Assembly: GCA_030532685.1 (NCBI GenBank) | Contig: JAUNKN010000004.1 | Coordinates: forward strand, 53,033 to 117,032 | Direction of reading: 5' to 3' | From: Bacteroidales bacterium | GTDB taxonomy: Bacteria > Bacteroidota > Bacteroidia > Bacteroidales > Bacteroidaceae | Length of the DNA stretch: 64,000 bases | Position numbers and translations under genes: made by a program | Shown: positions 55,975 through 63,825 of the stretch, in pieces | How the letters are laid out: every line of letters begins with the position of its first letter | Position numbering within the stretch: the first letter of the stretch is position 1 | Notes under the pieces: generated by a model | The model's database searches: none | Told to the model about the DNA's origin: nothing | The model's input: only the letters and a program-made list of their open reading frames with translations

Positions 55975-56006
55975 TTTGTTTATCCTCCTGCGAGGGCTTA
56001 CTTTCG
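55975..56006 (+). promoter_or_regulatory. Promoter of the candidate small RNA
   Basis: TTTG (55975..55978), 20 bases, TACTTTCG (55999..56006), the TAnnTTCG variant seen at three other promoters here. Confidence 0.6.
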
Positions 56007-56012
56007 CGTTGT

Positions 56013-56074
56013 GTTTTTCATAGTATTAGATTTAAGGTTAACAAGGTTGGGATACAGCGGTATCCCTTTTTTTT
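56013..56074 (+). ncRNA. Candidate small RNA of about 60 bases
   Basis: No plus-strand gene lies within 10 kb upstream, yet there is a promoter (55975..56006) followed by an intrinsic terminator: GGGATAC (56049..56055), loop AGCG, GTATCCC (56060..56066), then eight T. Between them is an unstructured AU-rich segment with TTTAAGGTTAACAAGGTT. No start codon with a useful frame is present. This is the layout of a Bacteroidales sRNA; whether it belongs to a published family could not be checked. Confidence 0.6.
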
Positions 56075-56238
56075 GCTCCTTACTCTCTTACTTTCCCATA
56101 TTTCTCAATTACAGCTTTTGCCTATGCGAGGCTATTGGCACAAAAGGCCGCACCGCAACCAAGGAGAAAAAGGCCTTACCACTCAGAGAGCAAAGCGCCA
56201 GACAAACCCTCGGAGCATCGCGAACATAGGAAGAAAAA

Positions 56239-56301
56239 AACGAAACTCGCAGCGGGGATTTTCTACGTTTCATGTAGAAAATCCCCGCTGCGAGTTTCGT
56301 T
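56239..56301 (-). terminator. Giant perfect hairpin (28 bp), also a repeat family 1 copy
   Basis: Arms 56239..56266 and 56274..56301 are perfectly complementary over 28 bp, from AACGAAACTCGCAGCGGGG inward to GATTTTCTAC, with a 7-base loop GTTTCAT. On the minus strand TTTTTTTCTTCC follows. It includes the stop codon region of the 56-residue protein gene, so it acts as that gene's terminator. The GTAGAAAATCC core links it to the dispersed palindromes. Confidence 0.85.
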
Positions 56302-56470
56302 ATGGCTCCGTGTAATGAGAGCGACGACCAGGAGAACCTGGGTGATAGGTGCGACCTTTGCTGATGCGAGGATCACGAGGGTCGGACATCTTCAAACAAA
56401 AGAGAACGAAGAGGATCACGGGAATGGCAAGCACCAGAAGAGTAGCCAAAACTTCTAAATCGGGTATCAT
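56300..56470 (-). CDS. Small single-pass membrane protein
   Basis: 56 residues from ATG 56470 (MIPDLEVLATLLVLAIPVIL). One TM helix at about 6-27, then a basic, Pro-rich tail (KMSDPRDPRISKGRTYHPGS). I do not recognise the family. It is supported as a real gene by a full promoter just upstream (56500..56530), a 23-base leader, and a strong terminator at its stop. Longer frame extends upstream past the promoter and is not used. Function unknown; it might modulate a membrane complex. Confidence 0.6.
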   Translation of the reverse strand: MIPDLEVLATLLVLAIPVILFVLFCLKMSDPRDPRISKGRTYHPGSPGRRSHYTEP

Positions 56471-56499
56471 AGCAAGTGTCTTTGAGGGTTTGATGCTGC

Positions 56500-56530
56500 C
56501 AAAGATAAACAATCAATTCGAAACAGACAA
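56500..56530 (-). promoter_or_regulatory. Promoter of the small membrane protein gene
   Basis: Minus strand: TTG (56530..56528), 20 bases, TATCTTTG (56507..56500). Leader about 23 bases. Confidence 0.7.
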
Positions 56531-56629
56531 ACAAAAAATCAGCAACTACCCTATTCGACTTGCCAACGTTTTTCCTACTCGAAACAGCACTCACCGCAAC
56601 TTTTCAATACAGAGGACACAAATCCTCGA

Positions 56630-58234
56630 CTATTTGTTCGACAGGGACATCTCTTCGGGCTTTCGAGGATAGTCTATCGTATAGTGCAATCCTCGACTCT
56701 CTTTGCGCTCTATGGCCCAACGGGTAATGAGATACCCCACGTTGATCATATTGCGGAGCTCGCAGAGTTCGGGAGTGGCCGAAGCCCGCTTGAAGAGCTC
56801 TTCCGTTTCGATATAAAGCTGGTCAAGACGCGCCCAAGCACGACGCAGGCGCAAGTCAGAGCGCACGATACCGACATAGGCCGACATGATTTGCCCCACT
56901 TCGCGTTCTGCTTGCGTAATCAGAACTCGCTCATCGTTGGAAAGCGTCCCCTCGTCGTTCCATTCGGGCACATCGGTTCGAAGCTGACAGTTGTCTATAC
57001 GTTCAAGAGAATGTTGGGCAGCCGCCTCGGCATAAACCACCGCTTCTGTGAGGGAATTGGAGGCCAAACGATTGCCGCCATGCAAGCCCGTGCAAGCACA
57101 CTCCCCAATGGCATAAAGACGATCGATGCTCGACTGACCATCTAAATCGACCTTGATACCTCCGCACATATAGTGAGCCGCTGGAGCAACAGGAATCATT
57201 TGCCGTGTAATGTCCAGCCCCAAAGAGAGGCATTTGGCGTAGATATTGGGGAAATGTCGTCGCGTTTCCTCGGGATCCTTGTGGCGCACATCGAGACAAA
57301 CATGGTCGAGGCCGCCTCGCTTCATTTCGGCATCGATGGCACGCGCCACGACATCTCGAGGAGCAAGGGACAGCCGCTCGTCATAGCGATGCATGAACTC
57401 CTCTCCCGTGGGCAAACGCAAGATGCCTCCATAGCCACGCATGGCTTCTGTGATGAGATAAGCGGGGTGAGTTTCGCTGGGATTAAACAATACCGTGGGA
57501 TGAAACTGAACAAACTCCATGTCCTGCACCGTTGCCTTGGCGCGATAGGCCATGGCTATACCATCGCCCGTAGCGATATTAGGATTGCTCGTCGTGGAGT
57601 AGACGGCTCCACAGCCTCCCGTAGCCAATACTGTAACGCGCGACAGATAGGTATCAATCTTTCCCCTACGAGCATCCAGGATGTAGGCTCCGTAGCATTC
57701 TATATCAGGAGTGCGGCGGGTCACCTCTACACCAAGATGGTGCTGAGTGATGATCTCTACCGCAAAATGATGTTCAAGCACAGCAATATTCGTGGCTCGA
57801 TGCACGGCAGCGATGAGCCCACGCTGTATTTCGGCACCAGTATCGTCGGCATGGTGCAAAATACGGAATTCCGAGTGCCCTCCTTCGCGATGCAAATCAT
57901 ACTGCCCATCGTTTTTCTTATCGAATTGCACCCCCCAACGCACCAAACGCTCTATGGCCGCGGGCCCACCCTCAACCACACGACGCACAGCTTGCAGGTC
58001 ATTGAGATGATCGCCCGCAATCAAGGTGTCCTCAATGTGTTTTTGAAAATTGTCTACTTCAAAATTGGTCACACTCGACACTCCTCCCTGAGCCTTAGTC
58101 GTGTTGGCTTCGGCAATGGTGGTTTTGCACACTAATGCCACCTTGCAATCGGGTCTTGCTTCTGCCACTTGGAGAGCATAGCTCATACCGGCCACACCTG
58201 CTCCAATGATTAGAAAATCGTAATTTCGAGTCAT
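56630..58234 (-). CDS. nadB: L-aspartate oxidase
   Basis: 534 residues. FAD site DFLIIGAGVAGMSYALQVAE (from residue 5), substrate-binding HREGGHSEFRILHHADDTG (about 115-133), GGCGAVYSTTSNPNIATGDG (about 207-226), and the second FAD block IGECACTGLHGGNRLASNS (about 375-393). The Glu/Ser-containing HREGGHS motif separates NadB from the related FrdA/SdhA. It oxidises L-aspartate to iminoaspartate, the first step of de novo NAD synthesis, and can use fumarate as acceptor in anaerobes. nadA and nadC are not adjacent. No clear promoter was found. Confidence 0.96.
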   Translation of the reverse strand: MTRNYDFLIIGAGVAGMSYALQVAEARPDCKVALVCKTTIAEANTTKAQGGVSSVTNFEVDNFQKHIEDTLIAGDHLNDLQAVRRVVEGGPAAIERLVRWGVQFDKKNDGQYDLHREGGHSEFRILHHADDTGAEIQRGLIAAVHRATNIAVLEHHFAVEIITQHHLGVEVTRRTPDIECYGAYILDARRGKIDTYLSRVTVLATGGCGAVYSTTSNPNIATGDGIAMAYRAKATVQDMEFVQFHPTVLFNPSETHPAYLITEAMRGYGGILRLPTGEEFMHRYDERLSLAPRDVVARAIDAEMKRGGLDHVCLDVRHKDPEETRRHFPNIYAKCLSLGLDITRQMIPVAPAAHYMCGGIKVDLDGQSSIDRLYAIGECACTGLHGGNRLASNSLTEAVVYAEAAAQHSLERIDNCQLRTDVPEWNDEGTLSNDERVLITQAEREVGQIMSAYVGIVRSDLRLRRAWARLDQLYIETEELFKRASATPELCELRNMINVGYLITRWAIERKESRGLHYTIDYPRKPEEMSLSNK

Positions 58235-58335
58235 GAAAAAGTCTTATTTTGAAAGAATCGACGAATCGCTCCCTTGCTTCCTCTCCCTTATAAGTATAGA
58301 TATTTGCAATATGTTCTTTAGCGCAACACTTATCC

Positions 58336-58525
58336 GATGTGCTAGGTAGCATTTGGTAAGCAATTCACAACTACACACTCACATTTGTAAACATCGGTGA
58401 GGATGTTGTTGCTACTGCAAAGGTAGCATTCGGTAAGCAATTCACAACCATGCCCGAGAACACCCAATTGCTACGTTGGATGTTGTTGCTACTGCAAAGG
58501 TAGCATTCGGTAAGCAATTCACAGC
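58336..58525 (-). CRISPR. Two-spacer CRISPR array, type II-C-like repeat, no cas genes nearby
   Basis: Repeats: 58479..58525 (47 bases, one change near one end), 58402..58448 (47 bases) and 58336..58371 (36 bases, degenerate). Spacers are both exactly 30 bases: 58449..58478 and 58372..58401; the period is 77. On the minus strand the repeat opens GTTGTGAATTGCTTACCG and closes GTAGCAACAACATC, like the long Bacteroidetes type II-C repeats. Each full repeat contains TACCTTTG. The degenerate repeat marks the trailer end, so transcription should run on the minus strand. No cas gene lies in the window, so interference would need cas9 elsewhere. Confidence 0.8.
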
Positions 58526-58744
58526 TAAACTTACCGAAAAAAGACAAGAAAACAAACGAGAACACCGCAAATCGACCAACAGAAAGCAAGAAGAGGAAAC
58601 GCTTTGCGTAAAACAGAGTAGCGCGCAAACAAATTCTCCGCAAAACAAGCATCTTGGGGCGTCGCCCAATGAGGTAGGACATCGCACAACTGTGGTCACA
58701 AATAGGGGAGCGACTATTTTCCTTGCCCCTCGCCAACCCATAAA

Positions 58745-58784
58745 AACAAAAAGAAACCCACCAACCTGGACAGGCTGATGGGTT
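58745..58784 (-). terminator. Terminator of tRNA-Pro
   Basis: On the minus strand AACCCATCAGCCTG / AGGTTGGTGGGTT hairpin, then TCTTTTTG. Confidence 0.75.
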
Positions 58785-58787
58785 TTG

Positions 58788-58861
58788 TCGGGGTGACTGG
58801 ACTCGAACCAGCGACCTCACGCCCCCCAGACGCGTACTCTAACCAACTGAGCTACACCCCG
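58788..58861 (-). tRNA. tRNA-Pro (anticodon GGG)
   Basis: Reads CGGGGTGTAGCTCAGTTGGT at the 5' end on the minus strand. Acceptor stem CGGGGTG/CACCCCG with C1-G72 and discriminator A73, both typical of bacterial tRNA-Pro. D-loop AGTTGGTTA, anticodon loop CTGGGGG with anticodon GGG, T-arm GCTGG-TTCGAGT-CCAGT. No CCA is encoded. The promoter is at 58916..58946. Confidence 0.95.
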
Positions 58862-58915
58862 ATTTCTAAGGAGGGACTTCAAGGAGCATTGCTGCCTCCT
58901 TGCTGTTTGCGAGTG

Positions 58916-58946
58916 CAAAAGTACAATAAGTTTTCTGTTGCACCAA
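58916..58946 (-). promoter_or_regulatory. Promoter of tRNA-Pro
   Basis: Minus strand: TTG (58946..58944), 20 bases, TACTTTTG (58923..58916). Confidence 0.75.
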
Positions 58947-59226
58947 ATATTTTCTCTCTTTTTTTATTCTCAAAGTGCAAAGCCACTGTTTTTTCCAAGA
59001 ATCTTCGAGAACTTTCTCCCTCATCTTCCTGCCTATCTTGGACAACAAGCGTCGAAGTTTCATCAGCAAAAGCGTAGAGAGAATTCTCCCCCTACCTACG
59101 CATCGACTTTTTCGAGCACCGCTCTCCCATTCCTATTCACCGCCTTCCCACTCCCGTTGTCCGCGTTCCCACTTTTGTAGTTTTAGTTGCGAGTTTCATC
59201 TTTCCCACTGCGACTTGGACACGTGC

Positions 59227-59263
59227 TCTCACGCGCGCGCACTCACTATGTTTTATTTTTTTG
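59227..59263 (+). repeat. Dispersed repeat family 2, copy 3 (partial)
   Basis: TCTCACGCGCGCGCACTCAC followed by TATGTTTTATTTTTTTG; aligns by eye with the CGCGCGC end of copies 1 and 2. Confidence 0.45.
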
Positions 59264-59461
59264 AGATACATTCCCTCCACGATGGAAGATAAGAAATTGT
59301 TTTTCAAGGGAATAACACATGGAAGGAAAGAGATATTTTACTTCCACAATCCTCCAACCTCAAAAGGCGGACTCGCTCCACTATCCTCTGCAATTGTGGA
59401 AGCAAAAAGGGCTTTGCCTCCATCGTCACAAGCACTGATCAACAAGCACTTATCGCCAACT

Positions 59462-59527
59462 GTGGAAGCAGTGGAAGCAAAAACACAAAACGCATAGAGA
59501 GGGTGCGCGCGCGAGGCTAAGCTCCTC
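59462..59527 (-). repeat. Dispersed repeat family 2, copy 2
   Basis: On the plus strand it starts GTGGAAGCAGTGGAAGCAAA and ends CGCGCGCGAGGCTAAGCTCC; its reverse complement aligns with 6255..6318, sharing GCTTCCACTGCTTCCAC exactly. Confidence 0.6.
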
Positions 59528-59832
59528 GCACACGAAATGCAACGATGCGATGCCTGCATTCCTACCCCGTAAAGGTCCCTCCCCGCTCTCGAAAATGAAG
59601 AAGCGAGAGCGACAAAGGAGAAATGGGCAGCCCACGGCTCGCGACCTCTCGACTTTCCCGTGTTGCAGGACGGTCGGCGGAGAAGACAAAATTCGGGAGG
59701 AAGCAAAGGAGGAAAAGTTTGGATATTTCCCCTCTAAAATCGCCCCAGATTCAGCTTTTTTCTTTACATTTGCCATAGCGTAGTCGGGGAAATCACTTTG
59801 CGCTGCGCTGTTTCTCACCCATACTTGTTCCG

Positions 59833-61491
59833 ATGAAAACGATACGCATCTACTGCCTCAACACCCAGCAATATCACGATGTCGAGAAAGGCTCGACACT
59901 CGAAGAAGTCTACAACACACTACAACTGGACCTGCCTCACGGCGTGACAAGTTGCAAGGTCAACAATCGCGTAGAGGGCCTACACTACACGCTCAACGAT
60001 GCACGCGACATCGAATATCTCGACATCACCTCTCCCTCGGGCCTTCGCACCTACACGCGTTCCCTCTTTTTTGTGCTGCACAAGGCGGCTTGCGAACTTT
60101 TCCCCGAAGTGCCCTTGCGCATCGAGTCGCCCGTGAGTGGGGGCTACTTTTGTCGCCTTGACGTGGAAGGTGGCATCACGGTCGAGGTGCTCGAAGCGCT
60201 ACGCCAACGCATGGCCGACATCGTAGCCCGCGACCTTCCCTTTCGCCGCGTCACAGCACACACCAGGGAGGCCGTCGAACTGTTTCGCAATCAGGGCCTG
60301 ACGCAAAAGGTCAAACTACTCGAGAGCATAGGCAGCCTGTACACACACTACTATGTACTCGACGGACTGGCCAACTACTTTTACGGTTCGCTCCTCCTGC
60401 GCACCTCACAACTCACGCTCTTCGACCTCGTAGTCTATCGCGACGGCCTGCTCCTGCGCGTGCCCGATAGCGAGCACCCCACACAGCTCCGCCCCATGCG
60501 TGAGCAGAGCAAGGTATTTGAGGCCTTCCAAGAACAACACCGCTGGCAAAACATCTTGGGATGTTCCACCGTAGGCGAGCTCAACCAAGCAATTCGCGCA
60601 GGACAGACCAACGATTTGGTCAATGTGGCCGAGGCTTTGCAGGAGAAAAAGATCGCCCAAATTGCCGACCACATCGCCGCCAACCCTAAGCTCCGCGTGG
60701 TGCTCATTGCAGGACCTTCGTCCTCGGGCAAGACCACCTTTGCCCACCGCCTCTCGGTGCAGCTGCGCGCCAGCGGAAAGCACCCTCGCAGCATCTCGCT
60801 CGACAACTACTACGTCGACCGCCATCTCTCCCCACGCGACGAACGCGGCGACTACGACTTCGAGCACATCGAGGCCATCAATCTCCCCCTCTTCAACGAG
60901 CAGATGTGCCAACTCTTGGCCGGCGAAACGGTGGAACTGCCTCGCTACGACTTTCCCACGGGCAAGAGTTTGCCCAGTGGCGAAATGTTGCAGCTACAGC
61001 CCGAAACGATTCTCATCCTCGAGGGCAACCATGCCTTGAACCCTCGCATGAGCGAGCGCATCCCCGAAGAGGCCAAGTTCAAGATTTATGCCTCGGCACT
61101 CACCACCATCATGCTCGACGACCACAACTATATCCCCACGACCGACAGCCGATTGTTGCGCCGCATTTGCCGCGACTATAAGTATCGTGGCTATATGCCC
61201 CAAGAGGTGATTCGTCGCTGCCCTTCGGTCACGGCGGGCGAAGAAAAATGGATTTTCCCCTACCAGGAGGAAGCCGACGTGATGTTCAACTCTCATCTCA
61301 TCTACGAGTTGGCCGCCCTACGTGAGCAAGCACTCCCTCTATTGGAAACGGTGCCCGAATGTGCGCCCGAGTACAGCGAGGCCTACCGCCTGCGCAAGTT
61401 TATTGCCTACTTCACCCCCATGCCCATGGACGCAGTGCCTCCCACCTCGCTTCTGCGCGAGTTTTTGGGCAAGAGCATTTTCCAGGCTTAG
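59833..61491 (+). CDS. TGS/threonyl-tRNA-synthetase-like nucleoside (uridine) kinase
   Basis: 552 residues. N-terminal TGS domain (about 1-65, KTIRIYCLNTQQYHDVEKGS), then a ThrRS second-additional-domain-like region (about 80-200, RIESPVSGGYFCRLDV), and a C-terminal P-loop kinase (about 285-500) with Walker A AGPSSSGKTTFAHRL, SLDNYYVDR, and YDFEHIEAINLPLFNEQ. The kinase half is uridine kinase/phosphoribulokinase-like. The fused architecture is widespread in Bacteroidetes and Firmicutes; the natural substrate is assumed to be a nucleoside but is not proven. A -7 box TACATTTG (59765..59772) lies upstream. It appears monocistronic. Confidence 0.87.
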   Translation: MKTIRIYCLNTQQYHDVEKGSTLEEVYNTLQLDLPHGVTSCKVNNRVEGLHYTLNDARDIEYLDITSPSGLRTYTRSLFFVLHKAACELFPEVPLRIESPVSGGYFCRLDVEGGITVEVLEALRQRMADIVARDLPFRRVTAHTREAVELFRNQGLTQKVKLLESIGSLYTHYYVLDGLANYFYGSLLLRTSQLTLFDLVVYRDGLLLRVPDSEHPTQLRPMREQSKVFEAFQEQHRWQNILGCSTVGELNQAIRAGQTNDLVNVAEALQEKKIAQIADHIAANPKLRVVLIAGPSSSGKTTFAHRLSVQLRASGKHPRSISLDNYYVDRHLSPRDERGDYDFEHIEAINLPLFNEQMCQLLAGETVELPRYDFPTGKSLPSGEMLQLQPETILILEGNHALNPRMSERIPEEAKFKIYASALTTIMLDDHNYIPTTDSRLLRRICRDYKYRGYMPQEVIRRCPSVTAGEEKWIFPYQEEADVMFNSHLIYELAALREQALPLLETVPECAPEYSEAYRLRKFIAYFTPMPMDAVPPTSLLREFLGKSIFQA

Positions 61492-61670
61492 CCCCTCCCT
61501 CCTCGCTTGGCCTCACGCGCCCCACACGCTCCCTTCCCCACGCACAAAGCAGCAAGAGCTTTTTGACACGGCATGAGAGACAATTCTCTCCATGCCCAGA
61601 GCGAGAAACACAAATGAGGCTCTACACGCAGGGATATTGCTGAGTGCAAAGGGAATAAGCGGAAAGAAGA
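61492..61670. other. Gap between the kinase gene and the helicase promoter
   Basis: About 180 bases between the kinase stop and the helicase promoter. No terminator for the kinase was seen before that promoter, and no gene is supported. Confidence 0.4.
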
Positions 61671-61758
61671 TTTGGTGATGTGAGCAAAAAATCCTACCTT
61701 TGCACCCGAATTACGGCTCCCACAACCGCAGTAGTTGTGGGAGCCGTTTGTGTTTTTT
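61671..61758 (+). promoter_or_regulatory. Promoter plus immediate terminator hairpin (attenuator) before the helicase
   Basis: TTTG (61671..61674), 20 bases, TACCTTTG (61695..61702) predicts a start near 61709. Only a few bases later lies a strong hairpin, CGGCTCCCACAAC (61714..61726) / GTTGTGGGAGCCG (61734..61746), a perfect 13-bp stem, followed by TTTGTGTTTTTT. This would end transcription after about 50 bases unless it is suppressed. A second, weaker inverted repeat (61767..61779 with 61817..61830) precedes the coding sequence. Alternatively the hairpin is the kinase terminator. Confidence 0.65.
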
Positions 61759-61854
61759 GCGAAACAATGAACGGCGAACATCTATCGTATGGCTGCTTTT
61801 GGGTTCAAGTTTCATTGTTCGCCCATTCATTTCTCGTTACAACACTTTCTTATT

Positions 61855-63738
61855 TTGAAAACATTTTCTCAATTGGGCTTGAAGGAAGAACTCCTCACGG
61901 CCATTGCCGAAATTGGCTATGCCACGCCCACTCCCGTACAGGAAGCCGTCGTGCCCCTCCTGTTGCACGACCCTGCCCAAGCCGAAACCCAGCGCGACAT
62001 CATCGCCTTGGCGCAAACCGGCACAGGAAAAACGGCCGCTTATGGTCTGCCCGTGCTCCACAACATCGATGCTGCCGATCGCACCACACAGGTTGTGATT
62101 CTCAGCCCTACGCGCGAACTCTGTTTGCAAATCTCCGACGATTTGAAAGCCTATTCGCGCTATATCGACGGCCTTCACGTAGTCGCCGTGTATGGCGGAA
62201 CAGCCATTGGCGACCAGATACGGCAGCTTCGCAAGGGGGCACAAATCATCGTGGCCACTCCTGGCCGCCTCATCGACCTCATGCAGCGCGGCGTTGCCCA
62301 ACTCGAAGGGGTGCGCCACGTGGTGCTCGACGAGGCCGACGAGATGCTCAACATGGGATTTACCGAGAGCATCAACGAAATTTTGGCTGGCGTGCCTGCT
62401 GAGCGACAAATTTTGCTCTTCTCGGCCACCATGGGGCCAGAGATAGAACGCATCGCCAAGAGCTACCTGCGCGACTATCAAGAAGTGGTCGTAGGTTCGC
62501 GCAACGAAGGCGCGGAGCACGTGAACCACACCTACTACTTGGTCAAAGCACAAGACAAATATCTCGCGCTCAAGCGCATCGTAGACTACTATCCGCGCAT
62601 CTACGGCATCGTCTTTTGCCGCACCCGCATGGAAACTCAAGAAGTAGCCGACTGGCTCATTCGCGATGGCTACTCGGCCGAGGCCTTGCACGGCGATTTG
62701 GCACAAGCGCAGCGCGACCTGACGATGCAAAAATTTCGTCAGCATCGCACACAAATCCTCGTGGCCACCGACGTGGCGGCTCGAGGATTGGATGTGAACG
62801 ACCTGACCCACGTCATCAACTACGGTCTGCCCGACGATGTCGAGAACTATACCCACCGCTCTGGGCGCACAGGGCGTGCAGGCAAGCGCGGCACCTCTAT
62901 CTCCATCATTCACCTGCGCGAACGCAGCAAGGTGCGCAACATCGAACGCATCATCGGCAAGAAATTTGAGGCGGGTACCCTACCCGAACCCAAAGAAATC
63001 TGTTCCAAGCAGCTCTACAAAGTAATCGACCAAATCGAGCACACAGAAGTCGACGAGGAACAAATCGCCCCCTTCCTGCCCGAGGTGATGCACACGCTCG
63101 AGTGGCTCTCGAAGGAGGAACTCATCAAACGCATCGTGCAGCACGAGTTTGGACACTTCCTCAACTATTATGCTTCGGCTCCCGAAATTGTTCAGCCCAG
63201 CGAACGCCCCGAACGCAACACGGGCAAGCAGGCCGATCGGGAAGTGCGCCGCGAGCGCAACGCCAGCGGCGAACACGTGGCCGAGGAGGGCTACAAGCGT
63301 TTATTCCTCAATTTTGGCAAGCGCGACAACTTCTTTGCCCGCGAAATCATCAATCTGCTCAACCGCTACATTAAGGGCAAGGTAGAGATAGGTCGCATAG
63401 ACCTGCTGCCCAATTGCTCCTTTTTCGAGGTTCCCGAGGACGATGCCGCGATGGTCATCGCCAAAATGTCCAAGGCCAAAGTGGGCGATCGCCGCGTCGT
63501 GGTTGATTGGGCCGACGGTTCGCCAGGCGACGGCAGCCCCTCAAAGACACACCCTGCGCGCCACCGCAAACCTGCCGCCATGCGCGACGAGCCCCGCTCT
63601 GCCCACTACGTGAAGGGCAAAGCCCCTGCTCCCGATCGCCCGAAGAAGGAAAAGAAGCGTCGAGGGGGCGACGAAGGTTTTGCTCCGCTTCCTAAGAAAT
63701 ACACCAAGGACGACTGGCGACAATTCTTCGAGTCCTAA
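61855..63738 (+). CDS. DEAD-box ATP-dependent RNA helicase with DbpA-type RNA-binding domain
   Basis: 627 residues if read from TTG 61855, giving (M)KTFSQLGLKEELL, the usual start of this Bacteroidales family; ATG 61789 would add 22 atypical residues. Motifs in order: Q-motif GYATPTPVQ, Walker A AQTGTGKT, PTREL, TPGRL, DEAD, SAT, and HRSGRTGRAG. An Arg-rich linker (ERPERNTGKQADREVRRERN) leads to a DbpA-type RNA-binding domain (about 505-580, RLFLNFGKRDNFFAREIINLL). The basic tail contains RPKKEKKRRGGDEGFAPLP. It likely remodels rRNA or mRNA, as in ribosome assembly and cold adaptation. Confidence 0.92.
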   Translation: MKTFSQLGLKEELLTAIAEIGYATPTPVQEAVVPLLLHDPAQAETQRDIIALAQTGTGKTAAYGLPVLHNIDAADRTTQVVILSPTRELCLQISDDLKAYSRYIDGLHVVAVYGGTAIGDQIRQLRKGAQIIVATPGRLIDLMQRGVAQLEGVRHVVLDEADEMLNMGFTESINEILAGVPAERQILLFSATMGPEIERIAKSYLRDYQEVVVGSRNEGAEHVNHTYYLVKAQDKYLALKRIVDYYPRIYGIVFCRTRMETQEVADWLIRDGYSAEALHGDLAQAQRDLTMQKFRQHRTQILVATDVAARGLDVNDLTHVINYGLPDDVENYTHRSGRTGRAGKRGTSISIIHLRERSKVRNIERIIGKKFEAGTLPEPKEICSKQLYKVIDQIEHTEVDEEQIAPFLPEVMHTLEWLSKEELIKRIVQHEFGHFLNYYASAPEIVQPSERPERNTGKQADREVRRERNASGEHVAEEGYKRLFLNFGKRDNFFAREIINLLNRYIKGKVEIGRIDLLPNCSFFEVPEDDAAMVIAKMSKAKVGDRRVVVDWADGSPGDGSPSKTHPARHRKPAAMRDEPRSAHYVKGKAPAPDRPKKEKKRRGGDEGFAPLPKKYTKDDWRQFFES

Positions 63739-63825
63739 GACTCAAGCCCCACACAAAGGAAGCCATCTCCGCTCCTCCACCTCATAAAGAGGGAGCATTG
63801 AAGGGCGCTCTCCTCTCACCGCTTG

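Larger units (their letters stand above)
58947..59832. other. Long intergenic region with inverted repeat copies
   Basis: About 885 bases without a supported gene. It holds family-2 repeat copies at 59227..59263 and 59462..59527 in opposite orientation, several GTGGAAGCA motifs (for example 59396, 59462, 59471), and a -7 box TACATTTG (59765..59772) for the kinase. Frames of 60-120 residues here have no family features. Confidence 0.55.

Noticed and set aside
58336-58525. Interpretation of the 77-base repeats as ordinary tandem duplication
   Set aside because: The 47-base parts are nearly identical while the two 30-base parts are unrelated to each other, which is the CRISPR pattern.
59338-59818. 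Overlapping 122-residue minus-strand frames upstream of the nucleoside kinase
   Set aside because: They fall in the family-2 repeat region and have irregular, Ser/Arg-rich composition without any recognisable motif.
61680-62402. 240-residue plus-strand frame overlapping the start of the helicase gene
   Set aside because: It is out of frame with the strongly conserved DEAD-box motifs and its translation is Arg/His-rich shadow sequence.
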